From contig NZ_JNXC01000002.1 in NCBI RefSeq assembly GCF_000716595.1, forward strand, positions 356,332 to 420,331: DNA of 64,000 nt, written 5' to 3'. Every line of letters begins with the position of its first letter. Position 1 is the first letter of the stretch. Positions 26,585-35,983 of this stretch are shown piece by piece. A program made the translations under genes and the position numbers. The notes under the pieces are model-generated. The model was not told where the DNA came from, did no database searches, and saw only the letters and a list, made by a program, of their open reading frames with translations. This DNA comes from Saccharothrix sp. NRRL B-16314 (GTDB lineage Bacteria > Actinomycetota > Actinomycetes > Mycobacteriales > Pseudonocardiaceae).

Positions 26585-26590
26585 GCTCCC

Positions 26591-29503
26591 TCAGCCTTCC
26601 TTGACCGCGCCCAGCGGCGGGCCGGCGGGCCGGGAGGCGGCACGGCGGGGCGCGCGGCGACGCGCGGTCACCGCGGGCTCCGGGGCGTGGCCGTTGAGCT
26701 GCTGGTCGCCCGAGGGCTCGACCGGCGCCGCCGGTGCGACCTCGGCGGCCACCGGCTGGACCGTCGGCTGGACGATCGGCTCGGGAGCCGGCTGGGCCTT
26801 GGGCGGAGCGCTCGCCCTGGTGACCCGTCCGACCCGTCCGCTCCGCGTGGCCTTGACCGGCGCGGCCGGGGCCTCGTCCGCCGCCACGGGGGCGACGGGC
26901 GCGGGCTCGGCGGTCTGAGCCGCCGTGGCGGGCTCAGGAGCCGCCACGGGCTCGGCCTGCGCGGCGGGCTCGGGGGCCCCAGCGGGCTCGGGGGCCGTGA
27001 CGACCGGCTCGGCGGCCGGCTCGGCACCCCTCACGTCCGCCGTGGCCGAGTCCGCAGTGGGGCCGGCCGGTTCGACCGGAGCCGCCTCGACGGGCTCGTC
27101 ACCGTGCTTGACGACGGCGCCGGCTTCCCGACGTGCCCGGCGACGCTGGCGGCGGTCGCGCTTCGGGGTCTCCGGCGCGGCCTCCTCCTCGATCACCGCG
27201 GCCACCGGCTCGTCCGACGTCGGCTGCTCGCTGATCGCCTCCGGCTCCTCGGTCGGCTCGACGGTCTGCTCGGCCACCGGCTCCGGCACGTCGACGACCT
27301 TGCCGCGGCGCGACTTCCGGCCACCCTGCTGTTGCTGCTGCTGAGCGGGCTGGCCACCGCCGTTGCCGTGCGCCTGGACGGGCTCGGTCGACATGACCAC
27401 GCCACGCCCGCGGCAGTGCTCGCAGGTGCTGGAGAACGCCTCCAGCAGCCCGGTGCCGACCCGCTTGCGGGTCATCTGCACCAGACCCAGGGACGTCACC
27501 TCGGCCACCTGGTGGCGGGTGCGGTCACGGCCGAGGCACTCGGTCAGCCGGCGCAGCACCAGGTCGCGGTTCGACTCCAGCACCATGTCGATGAAGTCGA
27601 TCACGATGATGCCGCCGACGTCCCGCAACCTCAGCTGGCGGACGATCTCCTCGGCCGCTTCCAGGTTGTTCCGGGTCACCGTCTCTTCGAGATTTCCACC
27701 CGAACCGGTGAACTTGCCGGTGTTCACGTCGATGACCGTCATCGCTTCGGTGCGGTCGATGACCAGGTAGCCGCCCGACGGCAGCCAGACCTTGCGGTCC
27801 AGCGCCTTGAGCAGCTGCTCGTCGATCCGGTACTCGGTGAACGCGTCGTTGGTGCCCACGTGCTTGCGCAACCGTTCCTGGAGGTCCGGCGCGACGTGCC
27901 GCACGTAGGCGTCGATGGTCTCCCACGCGTCCGCGCCCTGGACGACGAGCGCGGCGAAGTCCTCGGTGAACAGGTCGCGGACGACCTTCACCAGCAGGTC
28001 CGGCTCTTCGTAGAGCAGCTGCGGCGCCTGGGCCTTCGGCACGTCGGCCCGGTCCTTGATGACCTGCCACTGCGCCTGCAGGCGGGTGACGTCGCGGGCC
28101 AGCTCCTCCTCGGCTATGCCCTCCGAGGCGGTGCGGATGATGACGCCCGCGTCCTCGGGGACCACGCGCTTGAGGATGTCCTTGAGGCGCTTGCGCTCGT
28201 TGTCGGGCAGCTTGCGGCTGATGCCGGTCGCGCCACCGCCGGGCACGTACACCAGGAAGCGACCGGGCAGGCTGATCTGGGTGGTCAGCCGGGCGCCCTT
28301 GTGGCCGACCGGGTCCTTGGTGACCTGCACCAGCACGCTGTCGCCGGACGACAGGGCCTGCTCGATCTTGCGGGCCTTGCCCTCGAGGCCGGCCGCGTCC
28401 CAGTCGACCTCGCCCGCGTAGAGCACCGCGTTGCGGCCACGGCCGATGTCGATGAACGCCGCCTCCATCGAGGGCAGCACGTTCTGCACCCGGCCGAGGT
28501 AGACGTTGCCGACCAGCGAACCGCTGCCCGACGAGGTCACGAAGTGCTCGACCAGGACGCCGTCCTCCAGCACGCCGATCTGCGTGCGGTCACCGCGCTC
28601 GCGCACCACCATCGTGCGCTCCACGGCCTCGCGCCGGGCCAGGAACTCGGCCTCGGACAGCACCGGGGCACGGCGGCGACCGGCCTCGCGGCCGTCACGG
28701 CGGCGCTGGCGCTTGGCCTCCAGCCGGGTGGAACCGCGGACGCTGCGGACCTCGTTCTGCGCGGCCTCGGAGTCGGCCTTGTCGTCGCGCGCGTCGCGGC
28801 TGGTGCTCTCGCGGACGTGCACGACCGTGTTCGGCGGGTCATCCTCGCTCGGGCCGGCTTCTTCCTCCGCGCCGGTCTTGCGACGACGGCGACGCCGACG
28901 GCGCCGGCTGCCCGGACCCTCTTCGTCGGCCGAAGGCTCCTCGGCGGCTTCGGTCTCCGCTTCGGCCTCGGCGGGCTCTTCGCCCTGCTCGTCCTCGCCG
29001 TTCTCGTCGCCGACGCCCTTGCCGCGACCGCGACCACGGCGGCCACGACGACGGCGGCGACGGCCTTCGCCCTCGTCACCCGCGTCCTCGGCGGCGTGCT
29101 CGTCGGACTCGTCCTCGGAGTCGTCCTCGTCCTCGACGACCTGCGGCTTCACGACCGGCGTCGGGGGCAGGAACATCGCCGACGGCGGGGCGAACAGAGG
29201 CGCGAGCGGCGCCACGTCGCGGGCCACCGCCACGGGTTCCTCGGTCTGTTCGTCCACGTCGCCGGTGACGATGTCGTCCCAGCCCCGCAGGCTCTCGGCG
29301 ACCTTGAGCGCGAGATCGCGGCTCACGCTCGACTGCACGCCCTTGACCGGTTCACCGAGGTCGGCGAGGGCCGCCACCACGTCCCGGCTGCTCGCGCCGA
29401 GCAGCTTGGCCAGCGCGTGCACCCGGAGCTTGGCGGGTAGATCCGCCAAGGGTGTGGCGTTACCCCCGCCGGCGGCGCCGGCAGGCTTTTCCGTGTTCGA
29501 CAA
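26591..29503 (-). CDS. rne: Ribonuclease E/G with N-terminal IF2N-like domain and long disordered arms
   Basis: Main endoribonuclease for mRNA decay and rRNA processing. From TTG 29503 (GGAGGAG five bases upstream) it is 970 residues. Residues about 15-70 (LPAKLRVHALAKLLGASSRDVVAALADLG) resemble the IF2 N-terminal fold, as seen in mycobacterial RNase E. A charged, Arg/Glu-rich disordered segment follows to about 280. The S1-containing catalytic core runs about 290-700, with the metal Asp residues in TVIDVNTGKFTG and VIDFIDMV and the Zn-link CEHCRGRG. A Pro/Ala/Val/Glu-rich tail and an Arg-rich end complete it. The weak TTG with a very strong ribosome site is notable. Confidence 0.95.
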   Translation of the reverse strand: MSNTEKPAGAAGGGNATPLADLPAKLRVHALAKLLGASSRDVVAALADLGEPVKGVQSSVSRDLALKVAESLRGWDDIVTGDVDEQTEEPVAVARDVAPLAPLFAPPSAMFLPPTPVVKPQVVEDEDDSEDESDEHAAEDAGDEGEGRRRRRRGRRGRGRGKGVGDENGEDEQGEEPAEAEAETEAAEEPSADEEGPGSRRRRRRRRRKTGAEEEAGPSEDDPPNTVVHVRESTSRDARDDKADSEAAQNEVRSVRGSTRLEAKRQRRRDGREAGRRRAPVLSEAEFLARREAVERTMVVRERGDRTQIGVLEDGVLVEHFVTSSGSGSLVGNVYLGRVQNVLPSMEAAFIDIGRGRNAVLYAGEVDWDAAGLEGKARKIEQALSSGDSVLVQVTKDPVGHKGARLTTQISLPGRFLVYVPGGGATGISRKLPDNERKRLKDILKRVVPEDAGVIIRTASEGIAEEELARDVTRLQAQWQVIKDRADVPKAQAPQLLYEEPDLLVKVVRDLFTEDFAALVVQGADAWETIDAYVRHVAPDLQERLRKHVGTNDAFTEYRIDEQLLKALDRKVWLPSGGYLVIDRTEAMTVIDVNTGKFTGSGGNLEETVTRNNLEAAEEIVRQLRLRDVGGIIVIDFIDMVLESNRDLVLRRLTECLGRDRTRHQVAEVTSLGLVQMTRKRVGTGLLEAFSSTCEHCRGRGVVMSTEPVQAHGNGGGQPAQQQQQQGGRKSRRGKVVDVPEPVAEQTVEPTEEPEAISEQPTSDEPVAAVIEEEAAPETPKRDRRQRRRARREAGAVVKHGDEPVEAAPVEPAGPTADSATADVRGAEPAAEPVVTAPEPAGAPEPAAQAEPVAAPEPATAAQTAEPAPVAPVAADEAPAAPVKATRSGRVGRVTRASAPPKAQPAPEPIVQPTVQPVAAEVAPAAPVEPSGDQQLNGHAPEPAVTARRRAPRRAASRPAGPPLGAVKEG

Positions 29504-29692
29504 TGCAGCTCCTCCGCCCCCGGGCGCGTCCCAACCGACGCGGCCGCGCAGGGGCCTCTCTTGTCCACTCACCGCCGCGGCTGGCGGCGGGAATCCTTGC
29601 CTCGCGCTGTGGCGCCCGCCCGTGGGGCACGCGGCACAGCAGGTCCGATAACACTTTCGACGACGCCGTCAGCGCCGCTCCGCACCACCCGG

Positions 29693-30475
29693 TCAGACCT
29701 CCGCCGCCCTGTCCAGGGCAAGCGGGTCGACCAGGCCGCCTTCGTCGTCGAGCCGCCCCTGCGCCATCCGGGTCGCCTTCGCGGGCACCGGCGGAACCAG
29801 GTCGGCGACGACTCGGAGCGCACTCAGCACGTCGTCGGGTCTCACGGTAGGGGTTGTCTGCCGTACGACCGTCATGAGTATCCCACACGGCCGTGACAAA
29901 TCTCGTGCATCGTGTCCCGCGTCGCTCGATTGCGCGTCGGTCTGCACTCCGACCTGCGCCGATACGATCGCCGGCCGGACGTCCACGATCTTCTTGCCGT
30001 CCTTGGTCAACCGCTCCACCTCGACCGACCCGGCGGTCAGCAGGGCGGTCACGGCTTCGGACAGTTCTTCGGGCGACACGCCGGGCAGCTCCACCCGCCA
30101 GGCGCTGGCGTCGATCCGCTCGGGCAGCGTGCCGCCGGTCGACTGGACGACCTCCAGGATGTCGAGGCCCGGCGGCAGCACCGCGTCCAGGGCGGTCCGC
30201 AGCGCGTCCGGGTCCACCCGGTCGACGACCTGCACCTCGACGTACTCGGCCTCGCTCGCCACGCCGGTCGGCGCCGCGCCGACCCACGACACCTTCGGGT
30301 GAGGGCTGAAGCCCTGGGAGTAGGCCATGGGGACACCCGCCCGTCGCAGCGCGCGCTCGAACGCCCGCGCGATGTCGCGATGTGACGTGAACCGCAGCCG
30401 GCCGCGCTTGGCGTAGCGCAGTCGCAGCTTCTGCACGGGTGCGGCCGACGGGTTGGGCTGCTGCTGGCGGCTCAG
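29693..30475 (-). CDS. TIGR03936 / DUF2344 radical-SAM-associated protein
   Basis: About 260 residues. The family signature is QKLRLRYAKRGRLRFTSHRDIARAFERALRRAGVPMAYSQGFSPHPKVSWVGAAPTGVASEAEYVEV. Function is unknown; the family is usually next to, or fused with, the B12-binding radical SAM family TIGR03960 and often near rne/rng, suggesting RNA-related work. Here the radical SAM partner lies 6 kb away (36790). No ATG, GTG or TTG has a fitting ribosome site. A CTG at 30475 has AAGGGGAG five bases upstream and gives the expected MSRQQQP beginning; GTG 30526 and GTG 30436 are alternatives. Confidence 0.88.
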   Translation of the reverse strand: MSRQQQPNPSAAPVQKLRLRYAKRGRLRFTSHRDIARAFERALRRAGVPMAYSQGFSPHPKVSWVGAAPTGVASEAEYVEVQVVDRVDPDALRTALDAVLPPGLDILEVVQSTGGTLPERIDASAWRVELPGVSPEELSEAVTALLTAGSVEVERLTKDGKKIVDVRPAIVSAQVGVQTDAQSSDAGHDARDLSRPCGILMTVVRQTTPTVRPDDVLSALRVVADLVPPVPAKATRMAQGRLDDEGGLVDPLALDRAAEV

Positions 30476-30706
30476 GACTACTCCCCTTGGGTACCGGGTG
30501 GCTCCACGATGGGGTGACCACCCCAACGGTCCACGGTCCTACTCCACCAGGACGGTACCTTGGACCCGTTCGGCACCGTTGCGCTTGTCTGCTTCGCCCG
30601 GCGTGGCTACCGTCCGGCAACAGCAGTCCCGATCGTCGGCTCGCCCCGGAGTCCGATCGACGGCTCGAGTCCGGCACCCCGACCGGTCAAGCACTGGAGG
30701 TCCCCC

Positions 30707-32215
30707 GTGCCTCTGCACCGCCGCGTCCGAGCGGTCGCGGTCAGCGCGGCGCTGCTCGCGGCAGGCTGCTTCGCGGCGACCACGCCCGCGGCGGCCCACC
30801 CCGCGGAGGAGCCGATGACCGCGCCGGGCTGCGTCCAGCCCGGTCCGACCCTGCGCTACCTGGTGGTGTTCGCCGCCGGGACGAGCGCGCCGCTGGCCGA
30901 GGCCCAGGTCGCCGCCGCGTGCGGCTCCACGACCCGGTACTACCCGCAGATCGCGGTGGCCGTCGCCGTGTCCGCCGATCCCCGGTTCGGGCAGCGGATC
31001 GGCGTGGACCGGGCGTACAGCGCGCAGTTCGACGGCCTGTCCAAGCGCACCGGCGCTCCCGCGACGCCGAAAGAGGGCCGGGAGAAGAAGCCGGACGACG
31101 AGGCGGCCGGCGGGCGTGCCCCGTCGGGCGCGGCGGACCGCACCGCCGAGCAGTGGGACATGGATTTGATCCGGGTGGCCGAGGCGCACGCGGTGAGCAC
31201 CGGCAGCCGGGACGTGGTGGTCGGCGTGCTCGACTCCGGCATCGACCCGGCGCACCCGGACCTGGTGGACGCGCTGGACCCGGCGCTGTCCGCGGGCTGC
31301 ACGACCGGTGTGGCCGATCCGACGCCGGCGGCCTGGTCGCCGACGACGTCCGGGCACGGCACGCACGTGGCGGGCACGATCGCGGCGGCCGACGACGGTT
31401 TGGGCACCACGGGGGTCGCGCCGGGCGTGCGGATCGCGTCGGTGAAGGTCGTGGACGATGCCGGGTTCATCTACCCCGAGTACGCGGTGTGCGGGTTCAT
31501 GTGGGCCGCCGAGCAGGGCATGACCATCACCAACAACAGCTACTTCATCGACCCGTGGGTGTTCACCTGCCAGAACAAGCAGGGCCAGTCGGTGGTCTAC
31601 GAGGCCGTGCGGCGCGCGGTCGAGTACGCCGGGTCGCAGGGCGTGCTGACGGTGGCGGCGGCGGGCAACGCGGCGGCGGACCTGACCAAACCGGGGCACG
31701 ACGCGCTGAGCCCGACCAACGCCGCGCCGGAGGACGTGCGGCCCCGGCCGGTGGACAACACGTGCCTGGTGCTGCCGGCGCAGCTGCGCAACGTGGTGGC
31801 GGTGTCGTCGGTGGGCGCGGAGAAGGTCAAGGCGGGGTACAGCTCGTACGGGCTGGGCATGGTGGACGTGACGGCGCCGGGCGGCGACCGCCGGCAGTCG
31901 CCGGACGACGCGAAGAACGGGTGCGTGCTGTCGACCGTGCCGGCCGCCGGGTACGACTACTCGTGCGGCACGTCGATGGCCGCGCCGCACGTGTCCGGGG
32001 TGGCTGCGCTGCTGGCGTCCACGCACCCCCGGGCCAGTGCCAACGACCTGACCCGGATGCTCAACGCGCAGGCCGAGACGTTGCCGTGCCCGGCGGACTA
32101 CGACCTCAACGGCACGGGTGTGCAGGACGCGTTCTGCACGGGCTACTCGGAGTACAACGGCTTCTACGGGCACGGGATGGTCGACGCGCTGGCGGCCGTG
32201 CGGTCCACGCCTTAG
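30707..32215 (+). CDS. Secreted subtilisin-family (S8) serine protease
   Basis: A 502-residue exported protease. GTG 30707 follows GGAGGT, and a signal peptide (HRRVRAVAVSAALLAAGCFAATTPAAA) comes first. The pro-region is about residues 40-140. The catalytic triad is in order: Asp in VVVGVLDSGIDPAHPDL, His in SGHGTHVAGTIAAADDG and Ser in YSCGTSMAAPHVSGVAALLA, with the oxyanion Asn region TITNNSYF. No C-terminal domain or sortase signal. It sits with LAL and ECF regulators in an insertion that separates two normally adjacent gene families. Confidence 0.94.
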   Translation: MPLHRRVRAVAVSAALLAAGCFAATTPAAAHPAEEPMTAPGCVQPGPTLRYLVVFAAGTSAPLAEAQVAAACGSTTRYYPQIAVAVAVSADPRFGQRIGVDRAYSAQFDGLSKRTGAPATPKEGREKKPDDEAAGGRAPSGAADRTAEQWDMDLIRVAEAHAVSTGSRDVVVGVLDSGIDPAHPDLVDALDPALSAGCTTGVADPTPAAWSPTTSGHGTHVAGTIAAADDGLGTTGVAPGVRIASVKVVDDAGFIYPEYAVCGFMWAAEQGMTITNNSYFIDPWVFTCQNKQGQSVVYEAVRRAVEYAGSQGVLTVAAAGNAAADLTKPGHDALSPTNAAPEDVRPRPVDNTCLVLPAQLRNVVAVSSVGAEKVKAGYSSYGLGMVDVTAPGGDRRQSPDDAKNGCVLSTVPAAGYDYSCGTSMAAPHVSGVAALLASTHPRASANDLTRMLNAQAETLPCPADYDLNGTGVQDAFCTGYSEYNGFYGHGMVDALAAVRSTP

Positions 32216-32242
32216 TTGATCACCCGACGGGTCAGGGCCTGA

Positions 32243-34942
32243 TCAGGCCGAGCACGGGCCCTGGTGGCGGCGCAACGCCCCCGCGAGGTCGGCCCGGCCG
32301 GCGATGCCGAGCTTGCGGTAGGCACCGGACAGGTGCAGCTCGACCGTGCGGCGGGTGAGGAACAGGGCTTCGGCGATCTGCCGGTTGGTCAGGCCCTGGG
32401 CGGCCATGCCGGCGACGCGGGTCTCCTGCTTGGTCAACCCGTGCACGGTGCCGTGCGCGGTGGCCGGCTCACAGGCGCGCAGTTCCTCCGCGGCACGGCG
32501 GATCAACGGCTTGGACTCGCACCGGGCGCTCAGCTCGACGGCCTGCCGCAGGTGCGGGATGGCGCGTTCGGCCCGGCCCCGGCGGCGCAGCCGCGCGCCC
32601 AGTTCGAGCAGCGCCTCGGCGTGCGCCAGCCGGGCGACCGACTCGGTCAGGTAGTCCACCGCCTTGGCCAGCGCGCGGGTCGCGGCATCGTCGTCCGCGG
32701 TGAGGCCGACGGAGATCAACGCGGTGCCCATCGCGCGCGGCGTGCCCCAGCGCTTGGCGCGGGCCAGGTCTTCGGCGGCCAGCTGCGCGGCGGCCTCACG
32801 GCGTCCGAGCGCGAGGTTCGCCCGCACCGCCGGCGCCCGCCACGGCAGGATCGCCGGGCTGTCGATCTTGGACGCGCCGAGTCTTCGCCCGCATTCGAGC
32901 AGGTCCGCCAGTGCGCCGCCCGGGTCGCCGGCGGCGAGCTTCAGCTTGCCCCGCGCGAACAGGGTCACGTTGTGCTGGAACAGCTCCGGCAGGTCGTCTG
33001 CGAAGCCGTGACACGCGACCAGGTCCTGTGCCTCCTCGAACCGACCGAGGTCGACCAGGACCTCCGCGAGCCGGGCCACGCACAGGATCGCCATGGGGCA
33101 CACCGCGACCGCGCCGAGCTCGTCGAACAGCCGCAGCTGCCACTTGAGGAACGTCTTGGCCCGGACCAGGTCACCGCGGGCGAGGAAGTCCATGCCGTGC
33201 GCCATCGAGACGACCGTGCCCTTGCGCAGGTGGTAGTCGTGCGGCTCGGCCTCGCTGCCGATCATGCGGCGGAACCGGTCGGACAGCTCCGGCGCGTCGG
33301 CCATGAAGCACGTGCTGACGGTGAACACGAACGGCTGCACGAACACGTCGACCCGTTCGCCCTCCAACGCCTCCGCCGCGTGGCGCAAGGCCTCCTCGGC
33401 CGACTCGCCGCGCAAGGCGTGCCCGAGCGAGAGGAGCGCGGAGTGGACCTGGCGCAGCCGCGCCGAGTGCGGCACCTCCGACTCCAGCTCGTCGGTGAAC
33501 ATGCTGGCGCGCAACGCGAGCGCGACGTCGTTGCCCGCGCCGGCGAGGTACGACATGACCCGGAGCTCCCACGACTCGTCGTGCTCCTGGGAGGTGAGGC
33601 GGGACACCAGTTGCAGCCCGATCGACACCGCGAGGCGCGCTTCCGGTCCGCTGCACAGCCTCAGCAGCATGGTGACGGCCTGACCGGCGGCCGACCTGGC
33701 GTCGTCGGCGTGCGCGAGCGCGTCCCGCAGCCGGGCCATGCCGGCCTCCTGGTCGACCAGGAACGTCACGTGCACCAGTTCCAGCTGCACGGCGAGGCGT
33801 TCGTCGGACGACAGGCGTTCCTCCAGCGCGCGCCCGAGGTAGTCGCGCGCCGCGTCCAGCCGGTCGTCGTAGATCGCTTTGCGGGCCGCGCGCCGCAGGA
33901 TTTCCACGCCCCACGGGAGCGGCACGGCGGGCGCTTCCCGCAGGTGCTCGGCGATCCGCTCGTCCGGCGCGCCCTCGTCCCGCAGCAGCACGGCGGCACG
34001 CGCGTGGTCGGCGGCCCTGGTGGCGACCGGGAGGTCCGCCGACACGGAGTTACGGAGGTAGGGGTGGACGAAGCCGAGCGGGCAGTCGTCGCGGAACACG
34101 TGCAGCCGCACCAGTCCGTCGATGATCCGCACCGCGCTGCGCGGTTCGACGCCCGCCATCGCGGCGAGCCGGTCCGCGGTCGCGTCCTCCCCCAGCACGG
34201 CCGCGGCCCGCACCACCTCCACCGCACCCTCGTAACGGCGCAGCCGCAGCCGCAGCGCAGCGCCGACGTCCGCCGAGCCGAGCGCGCGCACGTCGACCGC
34301 GGTGGGGTGCTCGGGCAGTTGGTCGGCCAACGCGGCCAGCAGTGTGGGGTTGCCGCCGGTGACGTCCCGGCAGGCGGACGCGGACGCATCGCCGACGAGC
34401 CCGGCCACCGCCGTGACGTCCAGCCCGGCCAGTTCGAGGTGCTCGTGGTGCGCGCCCACCAGCTCGGACAGCGCCACGTCGCCGAGCGGCGGCTGACCGG
34501 TGGTGGCGCCGAGCACCACGGCCAGCGGCTGGTCGGCGACCCGGCGCAGCACGTAGGCGAGGCAGCGCAGGGACCAGCTGTCGGACAGGTCCACGTCGTC
34601 CACGAGCAGCAGCAGCGGTCCTCGGCCCAGCGCCTCCCGGACCACCCGGTAGAACCAGTCCAGGGGCTCGGCCGGCCCTTCGTGCAGCGCTTCCACGAGT
34701 CGGCCGACCACACCGCCGCGCAGGTCGCTCTCCAGCCGGGTGCCGGCCGCCGTCGCCACCGGGAAGCCGAAGGCCCGCGCCTCGTCGGCGGTCGCGGCCA
34801 GCAGGGCCGACTTGCCGCTGCCGATCTCGCCGGTGACGAGCAGCGTCGTGGTGCGGCCCGCCAGCACTCCGCGCAGCAGCCCTCGAACGGCGCGCAGTTC
34901 GCCGTCCCGGCCCGGGAGTGGCGTCGGGTCCGCTGGAGTCAC
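32243..34942 (-). CDS. LAL-type (large ATP-binding LuxR) transcriptional regulator
   Basis: About 899 residues. An AAA/STAND-like ATPase domain is at the N-terminus (Walker A GEIGSGKSALLA near residue 40; Walker B LLLLVDDVDL), followed by a long helical TPR-like middle. The C-terminal LuxR HTH (LTKQETRVAGMAAQGLTNRQIAEALFLTRRTVELHLSGAYRKLGI) matches the MalT/LAL plan. Such proteins are usually ATP- and ligand-dependent activators. GTG 34942 has GGAG seven bases upstream; GTG 34996 is an alternative with no good site. An 18-bp perfect palindrome lies 74 bases upstream. It is convergent with the subtilase gene, so that protease is a possible target. Confidence 0.92.
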   Translation of the reverse strand: MTPADPTPLPGRDGELRAVRGLLRGVLAGRTTTLLVTGEIGSGKSALLAATADEARAFGFPVATAAGTRLESDLRGGVVGRLVEALHEGPAEPLDWFYRVVREALGRGPLLLLVDDVDLSDSWSLRCLAYVLRRVADQPLAVVLGATTGQPPLGDVALSELVGAHHEHLELAGLDVTAVAGLVGDASASACRDVTGGNPTLLAALADQLPEHPTAVDVRALGSADVGAALRLRLRRYEGAVEVVRAAAVLGEDATADRLAAMAGVEPRSAVRIIDGLVRLHVFRDDCPLGFVHPYLRNSVSADLPVATRAADHARAAVLLRDEGAPDERIAEHLREAPAVPLPWGVEILRRAARKAIYDDRLDAARDYLGRALEERLSSDERLAVQLELVHVTFLVDQEAGMARLRDALAHADDARSAAGQAVTMLLRLCSGPEARLAVSIGLQLVSRLTSQEHDESWELRVMSYLAGAGNDVALALRASMFTDELESEVPHSARLRQVHSALLSLGHALRGESAEEALRHAAEALEGERVDVFVQPFVFTVSTCFMADAPELSDRFRRMIGSEAEPHDYHLRKGTVVSMAHGMDFLARGDLVRAKTFLKWQLRLFDELGAVAVCPMAILCVARLAEVLVDLGRFEEAQDLVACHGFADDLPELFQHNVTLFARGKLKLAAGDPGGALADLLECGRRLGASKIDSPAILPWRAPAVRANLALGRREAAAQLAAEDLARAKRWGTPRAMGTALISVGLTADDDAATRALAKAVDYLTESVARLAHAEALLELGARLRRRGRAERAIPHLRQAVELSARCESKPLIRRAAEELRACEPATAHGTVHGLTKQETRVAGMAAQGLTNRQIAEALFLTRRTVELHLSGAYRKLGIAGRADLAGALRRHQGPCSA

Positions 34943-35015
34943 CGGAGAGCTCCGATCTGCTGCGGCGCAGCCGGGGCGGTCGATCGGAACCACCACGGTA
35001 GGACACCTGTCCAGG

Positions 35016-35033
35016 CCCTTCGGTACCGAAGGG
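35016..35033. promoter_or_regulatory. Perfect palindrome upstream of the LAL gene
   Basis: CCCTTCGGTACCGAAGGG, an uninterrupted 18-bp palindrome, lies 74 bases upstream of GTG 34942. A partial second copy (CCTTCGGTGCCCACCG) begins at 35057. The size is right for a LuxR-type dimer site, and autoregulation is the simplest reading; this is inferred from position only. Confidence 0.5.
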
Positions 35034-35198
35034 GCGCGATCCCCGCCCCCGGATTTCCTTCGGTGCCCACCGTAGAGACGTCGACGCCGTGCTTCCGCGA
35101 GAATCGAGGTCCGACTTCCACGAGTCGATTCACCGGCACCCCGGACGATAATCGCGCCGCCGTGCGCGCATTTCTTCCCGCACCGGAAACCGACTTCC

Positions 35199-35732
35199 TC
35201 AGCGCCATTCGCGCAACGCGCGGCGCAGGATCTTCATCGCGTTGTAGACCCGCGACTTCACGGTGCCCTCGGGAATGCCGAGCACCAGCGCAGCCTCGCG
35301 CACGGTACGGCCGCACACGTACGTCTCGTAAATGACCGCGCGGTGTTCGGCGCCGAGCCTGCCGATCACGTCGTTGATCACCATGATGGACAGCCGCTGC
35401 TCCGTCTCGTCCGGCGCCTCGACCGCGTCCGGGCTGGTCAGTTCCACTTCCCGCGGCCTGGCCTGCCGCGTGCGCCACCCGTCGATGACGATCCTCCTGG
35501 CTACCGTGACCAGCCAACCCCGGAGCATCCGCGGGTCGCGGACCAGCGTCTCGGCGTTCTGCCAGGCACGGATCAAGGTCTCCTGGACCACGTCCTCGGT
35601 CCACTGCCGGTCGTGGTTGGTCAGCCCGAGCACGTGGGCGTGCAGCGCGCCCCTGAACTGCGAGTAGAGCGCGGTGACGAGTTCTTCACCGGAACCCTTG
35701 TCGCCCAGTCCGACCCCACCCGGTGAATTCAT
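35199..35732 (-). CDS. ECF-type RNA polymerase sigma factor
   Basis: A 177-residue group 4 sigma factor. Region 2 is at about residues 20-95 (VVQETLIRAWQNAETLV, MLRGWLVTVARRIVIDGWRTRQARP) and region 4 at about 120-175 (LGAEHRAVIYETYVCGRTVREAALVLGIPEGTVKSRVYNAMKILRRAL). The sequence resembles the SigL/SigK-like actinobacterial group. ATG 35732 follows GGTTGGG. Most such factors have an anti-sigma gene directly downstream; none is present on either side, so control must come from elsewhere or from its own promoter. Confidence 0.94.
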   Translation of the reverse strand: MNSPGGVGLGDKGSGEELVTALYSQFRGALHAHVLGLTNHDRQWTEDVVQETLIRAWQNAETLVRDPRMLRGWLVTVARRIVIDGWRTRQARPREVELTSPDAVEAPDETEQRLSIMVINDVIGRLGAEHRAVIYETYVCGRTVREAALVLGIPEGTVKSRVYNAMKILRRALREWR

Positions 35733-35878
35733 GGAGTACCCAACCTCCCGGAGTCCGCATGCGGCGGGGCGAATGAGACCATGCCGAACGTACTACAGGA
35801 ACGGGCTGCGATCCACCGGTTCTGAAAGGATACGGATAACGCCACCGGGCGACTCGGGCGCATATTTCCCAATCCAGG

Positions 35879-35892
35879 GTGACGCAGATCAC
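35879..35892. promoter_or_regulatory. Crp/FNR-like box in the divergent sigma/membrane-ferredoxin promoter region
   Basis: GTGA-N6-TCAC is perfectly symmetric and matches the core of Crp/FNR-family sites. It lies 92 bases before the membrane-ferredoxin gene and 147 before the sigma factor start, in the only regulatory DNA they share. A single short match could arise by chance. Confidence 0.35.
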
Positions 35893-35983
35893 ATATCTCA
35901 ATTGAACCGCCCGTCGAACCGCCGCACCCGACGTTCGTAGTTCTTCTCCAGAAGGTGGAGCCGATCTTCAACAGGGGGTGCAC

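Larger units (their letters stand above)
26200..26590. other. 391-base intergenic region between rplU and rne
   Basis: Contains two terminator hairpins for rne (entries at 26500 and 26560) and presumably the rplU promoter and leader on the minus strand. Otherwise GC-rich, with short inverted repeats such as TCTCCCGGGA but no open frame with protein-like composition and no recognisable regulatory RNA. Confidence 0.5.

Noticed and set aside
26474..29440. 988-residue plus-strand frame across rne
   Set aside because: Antisense to RNase E, low-complexity Gly/Arg/Leu/Ala sequence and no plausible start; rne has all catalytic motifs.
32236..32249. Perfect palindrome GGCCTGATCAGGCC at the LAL gene end
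   Set aside because: No loop, so it cannot be a normal hairpin terminator, and it overlaps a stop codon; probably chance.
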